NCBI GenBank assembly: GCA_020847775.1
Contig: JADLBI010000157.1
Span: forward strand, 1-7,403
From: Opitutaceae bacterium
Lineage (GTDB): Bacteria > Verrucomicrobiota > Verrucomicrobiia > Opitutales > Opitutaceae
DNA: 7,403 nucleotides
Direction of reading: 5' to 3'
Shown here: positions 1-4,315 of the stretch, piece by piece
Layout: each line of letters begins with the position of its first letter
Position numbering within the stretch: the stretch's first letter is position 1
The notes under the pieces: generated by a model
Database searches by the model: none
What the model saw: the letters and a program-made list of their open reading frames with translations, nothing else
Told to the model about the DNA's origin: nothing
Made by a program: the position numbers and the translations under genes

Positions 1-26
1 CCCCCCCCCCCCCACCCGCCCACCCC
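1..26. repeat. C-rich low-complexity tract at window edge
   Basis: The first 13 bases are an unbroken run of C, and the next 13 are C except for A at 14 and 22 and G at 18. The tract directly precedes the ATG of the VOC remnant and contains no purine-rich ribosome binding site. It may be a real homopolymer, a sequencing artefact or an assembly edge; the window alone cannot say. Confidence 0.7.
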
Positions 27-134
27 ATGATCCACCACCTCTCCCTCCCCGTCACCGACATCAAACGCTCCGCCGCGTTCTACGCAACCGCGCTTCTGCG
101 CGCCACCGCAGAGGGAAAACAGGAGCTCCTTTGA
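27..134 (+). pseudogene. Truncated VOC/glyoxalase-family gene, N-terminal remnant (35 codons)
   Basis: An ATG at 27 opens a 35-residue frame ending in TGA at 132-134. It begins MIHHLSLPVTDIKRSAAFY, the typical first strand and helix of vicinal-oxygen-chelate proteins (glyoxalase, bleomycin resistance and fosfomycin resistance relatives). In those proteins the early His is often a metal ligand and the 'D..RS..FY' helix follows. Family members are usually about 120-140 residues. Here the resemblance stops near residue 23 (about base 96), and the remaining residues (LRATAEGKQELL) do not look like the family. No second betaalphabetabetabeta module follows in any frame I can see. I therefore read it as the 5' remnant of a gene cut by a deletion or insertion. 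No Shine-Dalgarno sequence is visible upstream, only the C-rich tract. It is too short to be a working enzyme. Confidence 0.7.
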
Positions 135-150
135 TGAGTCAGGCCGGCCT
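121..150. repeat. Two perfect 10-bp palindromes with centres 20 bp apart
   Basis: AGGAGCTCCT at 121-130 and AGGCCGGCCT at 141-150 are each perfect palindromes. Both start with AGG and end with CCT, and their centres are 20 bp (about two helical turns) apart. They lie between the VOC remnant and the beta-helix gene, where a regulator could bind the same face of the DNA. The first half of the left palindrome, AGGAG, also has the right spacing (8 nt) to act as a ribosome binding site for the ATG at 134. Chance occurrence in GC-rich DNA is possible. Confidence 0.4.
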
Positions 151-197
151 GCCCATCGTCGCGGTCCTGAGCATACGATTTCTTCCTACCTGTAGCA

Positions 198-2393
198 TTG
201 GTGATTTTATTTTCGCCAGTGTCTGCGGCCATGGCTTGGCTCGCACTGCCTTCCCTCGCCATGCCCACCTTCCACCTCTCGCCCCAAGGTAAAGATCAAT
301 GGACCGGCCGCCTCGCGGCCCCCGCCAGCTCCGGCCGCGATGGCCCTTGGGCCACGCTTGCCGGCACGCGTGACAATCTCCGCGCGCTCCGTGCCGCCGG
401 CAAACTCAGCGGCCCCGCCAAGGTCATCGTGCATGACGGCCGCTACGCCCTGACGCAAACGGTCGAGTTCACCTCGGGTGACTCACACCTCACCTTCGAG
501 GCCGCGCCGCGCGCCCGGCCGGTATTCGACGGCGGCGAGGTGCTCACCGGCTGGCAGGTCGGCACGCGCAACGGCCGCACCGAATGGACGCTCGACCTGC
601 CCGAGGTCGCCGTCGGCCGTTGGTTCTTCCGCTCGCTCTTCGTCAACGGCCGCCGTGCCCCGCGCGCCCGCCTGCCCAAATTCTCCCCCGACGAGCATGG
701 CGCGAATAAGGTCTTCCACATCGGCGAGATCAAAAATCCTGAAGCCGGCCACCTCTTCGCCGGCAGCGACACGTTCAAACCCAAGCCCGGCGACGTGCAA
801 AACTGGGTCTCCCTGCCCGACGCCGAGTTCGTCGTGCTGCATTACTGGGTGGAGGAGCGCATGCCGCGCCCGCAGCTCAACCCGCGCACCGGCTGGCTCC
901 GCTTCGCCCGCCGCTCCGTGTTTAATCTCTACGAAGCCTTCGCCGCGGCCTACGGCAACCGCGACCTCGCCCGCTACTACATTGACAATCTCTTCGAGGC
1001 GCTGACCGAGCCCGGCGAATGGTATCTCAACCGCGAGACCGGCCGCCTCCACTACCTGCCCCGCCCCGGCGAGACGCCCGCCAAAACCGTCGTCACCGCC
1101 CCGCGCATCAACACCTTCATCCGCGCCAGCGGCGAATTCTTCAACGACTCGATCGCCCCCACCGACGCGCACGCCACGCCCCATGTCCGCGGGCTGCATT
1201 TCCACGGGCTCACGTTTCGCCACGCCGATTGGTTCTCCCCCATCTCCCTCACGCAGCAGTTCCATCAGGCCACGGCTTACGGCGACGAATTTCCCCTCGG
1301 CGGCAGCATCCAGGCCGCGCATTGCGTGCCCGGCGCCGTGAAGTTCCGCGCCGCGCGGGACTGCTCCGTGCGCGACTGCGTGATCGAGCTCGCGGGTCTC
1401 TATGGCCTTGAGTTCGACGAGGGCTGCCGGGGCTGCGCCGCCGTCGGCAACCAGCTTCACGACCTCGGCGCCGGCGGCATCCGCGGCGGCGGCACCGACT
1501 TGGACGGGCACATTGACGGCCGCACCGGCCGGCTCACGATCACGGACAACACGATTCACCACATCGGCCGCGTCTTTTATCAAGGCGTGGGCATCTTCCT
1601 CGGGCACGCGTTCGACTGCACCGTGGCGCACAACCACATCCACCACGCGTGCTACACCGGCATCTCCACCGGCTGGACCTGGGGCTTCCGCGAGACGCCA
1701 TCGCGCAACAACCGCATCGAGCACAATCTCATCCATCACATCGGCGCCGGCGGCCTCAGCGACATGGGCGGTATCTACACCCTCGGCGTGCAGCCCGGCA
1801 CCGTCGTCCGCGGCAATCACCTGCACGACATCTGGTCGCAGGACTACGGCGGCTGGGGCATCTACCTCGACGAGGGCTCGGCGCACCTGCTCGTCGAGCA
1901 CAACCTCGTGCACGACACCAAGGACGCGCCGTTCAACATCCACGTCGCGCGCGAGAGCGTCGTCCGCTACAACATTTTCGCCCGCGGCCAGAACGCCCTG
2001 GCTTCCGTCTCCCGCGTCGAGCCCGGCCAGTGGAGCGCGAATTTTGTTAACAACATCGTCGTCGGTCCGTCCCGGCGCCTCGTCTGCGGTGGGGACCAGG
2101 GCGACATCGCCCACGGCGCCCTCGTCTCGAACGCGAACTGCTTCTGGGCTCCCGGAGGCAAGCTGCCCGCCAGCGCCAATCCTCACAGCAACACCCCCGG
2201 CGCGCCGAAACACATCAGTTGGGCCGCATGGAAAAAGGCCGGCCACGACCACCTCTCGATCGTCGCCGATCCCAAACTCACCGAAGGCAGGAAGACCTGG
2301 GCGCTCGCGAAAAACTCCCCCGCGCTGAAGCTCGGCTTCAAGCCCTGGGACTGGTCCAAGTGCGGCCCGCGCCCGCGCGCCAAGCGTAATTGA
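198..2393 (+). CDS. Secreted right-handed parallel beta-helix protein, probable glycoside hydrolase or lyase
   Basis: This 731-codon frame encodes an exported beta-helix carbohydrate-active protein. A hydrophobic stretch (residues 2-21, ending in SLA) resembles a signal peptide core but lacks the usual positive n-region. The mature start, FHLSPQGKDQWTGRLAAP (residues 25-42) followed by DGPWATL (48-54), is the standard opening of these proteins. The middle (about 330-610) carries beta-helix coils with repeated NxIHHI/HNxIHH-type rungs, such as DNTIHHIG (near 450-457) and HNHIHHACYTG. The end, SPALKLGF (from 707) then KPWDWSKCGPR, is also typical. GH141-like enzymes share this layout, but beta-helix sequence alone does not fix the substrate. 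The start is uncertain: TTG at 198 is the longest choice, with GTG 201, ATG 231 and ATG 261 also possible, and none has a clear ribosome binding site. A better one precedes ATG 134 in another frame, so the true 5' end may be frameshifted. The gene converges on the leftward mazEF-like pair. Confidence 0.85.
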   Translation: MVILFSPVSAAMAWLALPSLAMPTFHLSPQGKDQWTGRLAAPASSGRDGPWATLAGTRDNLRALRAAGKLSGPAKVIVHDGRYALTQTVEFTSGDSHLTFEAAPRARPVFDGGEVLTGWQVGTRNGRTEWTLDLPEVAVGRWFFRSLFVNGRRAPRARLPKFSPDEHGANKVFHIGEIKNPEAGHLFAGSDTFKPKPGDVQNWVSLPDAEFVVLHYWVEERMPRPQLNPRTGWLRFARRSVFNLYEAFAAAYGNRDLARYYIDNLFEALTEPGEWYLNRETGRLHYLPRPGETPAKTVVTAPRINTFIRASGEFFNDSIAPTDAHATPHVRGLHFHGLTFRHADWFSPISLTQQFHQATAYGDEFPLGGSIQAAHCVPGAVKFRAARDCSVRDCVIELAGLYGLEFDEGCRGCAAVGNQLHDLGAGGIRGGGTDLDGHIDGRTGRLTITDNTIHHIGRVFYQGVGIFLGHAFDCTVAHNHIHHACYTGISTGWTWGFRETPSRNNRIEHNLIHHIGAGGLSDMGGIYTLGVQPGTVVRGNHLHDIWSQDYGGWGIYLDEGSAHLLVEHNLVHDTKDAPFNIHVARESVVRYNIFARGQNALASVSRVEPGQWSANFVNNIVVGPSRRLVCGGDQGDIAHGALVSNANCFWAPGGKLPASANPHSNTPGAPKHISWAAWKKAGHDHLSIVADPKLTEGRKTWALAKNSPALKLGFKPWDWSKCGPRPRAKRN

Positions 2394-2586
2394 TGACGGT
2401 GGTGCTGACCGCGCGACAGAGCGCCCGGTCCACCTTTGCGATCTCACCCACCCCAAATCAGCTCCGAGGTGGGCCGTGCGCTCCGTCGCGCGGCATGCCA
2501 AGACAGATGGCGCAAGATATCGTTCGCCTGTTTGTCACGGCTAACTGAAGAATATTGAGCCATTGCCATCTCGGGCTGAACGACTT
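2394..2586. other. Intergenic region between convergent genes
   Basis: No gene is visible in these 193 bases. The long inverted repeat at 2409-2493 takes up nearly half. The rest (about 2494-2586) is less GC-rich and shows nothing I can name. Confidence 0.6.
2409..2493. repeat. Long imperfect inverted repeat between convergent genes
   Basis: Bases 2409-2436 and 2466-2493 are 28-bp arms that match as reverse complements at 24 of 28 positions, around a 29-base loop. The left arm begins CCGCGCGACAGAGCGC and the right arm ends GCGCTCCGTCGCGCGG. Two of the four differences would form G-U pairs in a plus-strand RNA and the other two in a minus-strand RNA. It starts 16 bases after the beta-helix stop and ends 93 bases before the mazF-like stop, so it could end transcription from both sides. 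There is no T tract on either strand, however, which argues against a classical Rho-independent terminator. A REP- or MITE-like repeat is the main alternative. Confidence 0.75.
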
Positions 2587-2915
2587 TCAAGCCAGTCCAT
2601 ACATTTCAACGATCAGTTGCCTCAATTTCTCCGCATCCGCGGCCTTGAGCGTATCCACTAGCTTCACCAAACGCAGCGTGCTGATGGTTCGTATCTGATC
2701 CACCGCAATCTCCGCAGATTTACCGGCGCAACGCACAGTCAGCCGCGAGCGCCAGCCGGGGTGGAGTTTGCTGGTGAGCGGGCAGATGACCACTGTGCGC
2801 TGTGCCGGTTGAGCACATCCATGCTCACGATCACCACTGGCCGCGTCTTGGCCAGCTCACGGCCGACCGTGGGATCGAGCGCGGCCAGATAGATGCCGTA
2901 GCGTTCCGGCGTCAT
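2587..2915 (-). pseudogene. mazF: MazF/PemK-family mRNA interferase toxin, frameshifted
   Basis: MazF toxins are ribosome-independent endoribonucleases that cut mRNA and are held inactive by MazE-type antitoxins. The start is ATG at 2915-2913, overlapping the antitoxin stop as ATGA, a usual translational coupling. The first frame reads MTPERYGIYLAALDPTVGRE then LAKTRPVVIVSMDVLNR, the canonical MazF N-terminus with the GR(E) and TRPVVIVS motifs. It then loses similarity and stops with TGA at 2741-2739. The rest continues in another frame: AQRTVVICPLTSKLHPGW, then a normal C-terminal half ending IVEMYGLA, with TGA at 2589-2587. Adding one base near 2806 restores a continuous product of about 109 residues, the usual family length. 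Because both halves keep good motifs, the lesion is either very recent or a sequencing error. As written, no working toxin is made. Confidence 0.85.
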
Positions 2916-3181
2916 CGGTCGAGCTCATCCAACCCATCCGCCACCGCAGCCTTTTCTTCATCGGCAAATTCATCCCCTTCCCTCACCCGCGCCGCCACCA
3001 TCGCCTTGGCGGTTTCCTCCCACGACAACCGGTCGTCACGCACCGGTTTCAGTAGGATGCCCTCAGGCCGTTCCTCAACGGCCAGAGCCATTTTGATCCT
3101 GTAGCGGTTCAGCATTGGCGAGGGCAGCCGCACGCCGCGGGAATTTCCGATTGGCACGACCTTGAGCGTTGAAGTCTTCAT
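2912..3181 (-). CDS. mazE: MazE-like (AbrB/SpoVT fold) antitoxin
   Basis: This 89-residue protein is the antitoxin partner of the adjacent MazF-like gene. The N-terminal swapped-hairpin DNA-binding domain (about residues 1-50) carries the signature VVPIGNSRGVRLP (8-20), followed by a VEERPEGILLKPV strand region. The acidic, helical C-terminus (about 54-89, with EGDEFADEE) is where such antitoxins bind and block the toxin. I chose ATG at 3181-3179: a frame extension to 3310 exists, but its translation is unlike the family and MazE proteins begin exactly at the MKTSTLKV strand. A GGTGG four bases upstream of the start is a weak ribosome binding site. A perfect palindrome, GTAATTAC, lies 9 bases upstream, and such pairs commonly repress their own promoter. 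The frame is intact although the toxin is broken. Confidence 0.9.
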   Translation of the reverse strand: MKTSTLKVVPIGNSRGVRLPSPMLNRYRIKMALAVEERPEGILLKPVRDDRLSWEETAKAMVAARVREGDEFADEEKAAVADGLDELDR

Positions 3182-3190
3182 GTGACCACC

Positions 3191-3198
3191 GTAATTAC
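3191..3198. promoter_or_regulatory. Candidate operator palindrome upstream of mazE
   Basis: GTAATTAC is a perfect 8-bp AT-rich palindrome in a GC-rich neighbourhood, 9 bases before the mazE start. On the minus strand the overlapping TGTAAT could serve as a -10 element, although I see no well-spaced -35. MazE-type antitoxins usually bind palindromes over their own promoter, so an operator here is plausible but unproven. Confidence 0.35.
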
Positions 3199-3215
3199 AA
3201 TCAGCCTGCGGTCGA

Positions 3216-3228
3216 GCCCTCCCAGGGC
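3216..3228. repeat. Small inverted repeat, 5-bp stem
   Basis: GCCCT at 3216-3220 pairs with AGGGC at 3224-3228 around a CCC loop. The stem is short and no T tract follows on either strand. It is recorded because a second, stronger stem pair lies about 30 bases further on. Confidence 0.35.
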
Positions 3229-3259
3229 AACCATCGAGGAATTCATTATCTGATTCTCT

Positions 3260-3287
3260 GGGGTAACCCCGCAGGCAAGGGGCTACC
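3260..3287. repeat. Overlapping, mutually exclusive GC-rich stems
   Basis: GGTAACCCC (3262-3270) pairs with GGGGCTACC (3279-3287) at 8 of 9 positions around an 8-base loop. The same CCCC (3267-3270) can instead pair with GGGG at 3260-3263 around TAA. The two folds exclude each other. They lie in what would be the mazE leader, or downstream of the FKBP gene. No terminator-like T tract follows, so a REP-like repeat is as likely as an RNA switch. Confidence 0.45.
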
Positions 3288-3346
3288 GTATTGGCGCACA
3301 CCCAGCGCAACCGCGTGGAACCCTGATCTTCAAAATCACTGCTTTT

Positions 3347-3422
3347 ATCCGTGCGTATCCGGATTAATCCGTGGTTAAAATATCCAGAACAAATTCGCGT
3401 CGATTAGCGTTCATTCGCGGTT
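3347..3422. repeat. Two triplets of 10-nt repeat units (ATCCGTG-type and ATTCGCG-type)
   Basis: The first triplet is ATCCGTGCGT (3347), ATCCGGATTA (3357) and ATCCGTGGTT (3367). The second is ATTCGCGTCG (3393), ATTAGCGTTC (3403) and ATTCGCGGTT (3413). Units within each triplet are exactly 10 bases apart, and both triplets end in GGTT. A degenerate copy, ATCCAGAACA, sits between them at 3382. Units 2 and 3 of the first triplet also create a perfect 12-bp palindrome, CGGATTAATCCG (3360-3371). I recall similar 'atccgtg..atccgtggtt' and 'attcgcg..attcgcggtt' intergenic repeats from Verrucomicrobia-like genomes, but could not search here. The block begins 21 bases beyond the FKBP stop. Confidence 0.7.
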
Positions 3423-3443
3423 TCAGAAAGGCCCCAGAAAAAG

Positions 3444-4235
3444 CTACCTCACCCCATCCGCCGATTTGAGTTCGGCGAGGATGCGTCGGGCGTTTTTGTT
3501 CTTCGAATCGAGCGCGACCGATTGTTCGTAGGCGGCGATAGCCGCGGTGGTCTGCCCGTTTTTCAACAAAGCCTCGCCGAGGCTGTCGTGCGTGTTGCCG
3601 GACAGCGGGAACAGCTCCACGTTGAGCTTGAACACCGCGATGGCCGCCGGGAGTTGGCCTTTGCCGAGGTAGCGGTAGCCGAGCCCATTCAATTGCCCCT
3701 CGCTCACGTAATAGTCGCCAAACTTTTCCGCCTTGAGTAGCACGAAGCGCGCGAGCGCGGCATCCACGCCATCGCGGTCGATGATTTCGCCCAAGTGGTC
3801 GGCCAAGGCGTGCTGCTTCAAATCAATAAACTCCACCTCGAACCGCAACGTCGCCCCCGGCGGAATCACCCCACCCGCGCCTTTTTCGCCGTAGGCGAGC
3901 ACTGCCGGTATAATAAAGGTCGCGTGGTCGCCCACGCGCAGCAGCGCAAAGCCTTCGTCCCAGCCTTTGATCACCTGGCCTTGGCCGAGCGTGAACGCGA
4001 ACGGCTCGCCGCGCTCCACCGATCTGTCGAACACCGTGCCGTCGGCCAGTTTCCCCGTGTAATGTGCGACGACGACTTGGCCGGATTGGGGCGTCATGCC
4101 CTCGCCGTGATTTGTGACGATATATTTTAAGCCCGACGCGGTGGTGGTGAATTGTGGAGCTTCATCCGCACGTGCTTGCAGAGACGACAGCAGGATCAAC
4201 CCAAACAAACCGCGCATCCATGAGGAGATTTTCAT
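3444..4235 (-). CDS. Exported FKBP-type peptidyl-prolyl cis-trans isomerase with TPR-like C-terminus
   Basis: This 263-residue protein should catalyse proline isomerisation on proteins outside the cytoplasm. A signal peptide is clear: MKISSWMR, a hydrophobic core (GLFGLILLSSL), then ARA with probable cleavage after A23. The FKBP domain spans about residues 33-140 and keeps the usual pocket: Y59, the VFDRS loop (F69, D70), VIKGWDEG (V88, I89, W92), LAYGEKGAG (Y115) and VIPPGATLRFEVE (F132). The tail (about 143-260) is helical, with two TPR-like motifs, LNGLGYRYLGKGQLPAAIAV and HDSLGEALLKNGQTTAAIAA; such tails usually bind proteins. I chose ATG at 4235-4233 over a GTG at 4259 because the shorter form has the proper signal peptide start and a weak AGG upstream. 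The heparinase-like gene lies 80 bases upstream in the same direction; cotranscription is possible, but the gap could hold its own promoter. Confidence 0.92.
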   Translation of the reverse strand: MKISSWMRGLFGLILLSSLQARADEAPQFTTTASGLKYIVTNHGEGMTPQSGQVVVAHYTGKLADGTVFDRSVERGEPFAFTLGQGQVIKGWDEGFALLRVGDHATFIIPAVLAYGEKGAGGVIPPGATLRFEVEFIDLKQHALADHLGEIIDRDGVDAALARFVLLKAEKFGDYYVSEGQLNGLGYRYLGKGQLPAAIAVFKLNVELFPLSGNTHDSLGEALLKNGQTTAAIAAYEQSVALDSKNKNARRILAELKSADGVR

Positions 4236-4315
4236 GACCGCAACCTGAACAGGGACCACGCAGCCAGCAACTCAGATGTGGCGCCGCACGCGCGCGGCCC
4301 CTATCGCAGCTCTCG
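4236..4315 (-). other. 80-bp gap between lyase stop and FKBP start
   Basis: The gap contains a GC-rich stretch on the minus strand in which GCCGC and GCGGC can form a 5-bp stem around GCGCGT (about 4282-4298). No T tract follows, so I do not call it a terminator. No promoter stands out. Confidence 0.35.

Larger units (their letters stand above)
3182..3443. other. 262-bp gene-free region with inverted and periodic repeats
   Basis: I see no coding sequence here. From left to right it holds the mazE-proximal palindrome (3191-3198), a small GCCCT/AGGGC hairpin (3216-3228), an overlapping pair of GC-rich stems (3260-3287) and a block of 10-nt-periodic units (3347-3422). It lies downstream of the FKBP gene and upstream of mazE on the minus strand, so it should contain the mazE promoter and any FKBP terminator. 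I cannot place either with confidence. Confidence 0.6.

Noticed and set aside
483..2501. 672-codon open frame on the minus strand opposite the beta-helix gene
   Set aside because: Its translation is rich in V, A, G, E and D with no recognisable domain, as expected from the antisense of a GC-rich gene; the plus-strand frame has clear family motifs.
3182..3310. N-terminal extension of mazE to 3310
   Set aside because: The extra 43 residues do not resemble the family, and the AbrB-type domain begins at MKTSTLKV.
3347..3422. CRISPR array
   Set aside because: Units are only 10 bases apart with no spacers and no cas genes; this is a short periodic repeat.
3424..3446. Rho-independent terminator just after the FKBP stop
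   Set aside because: There is a short T run on the minus strand, but no stem precedes it.
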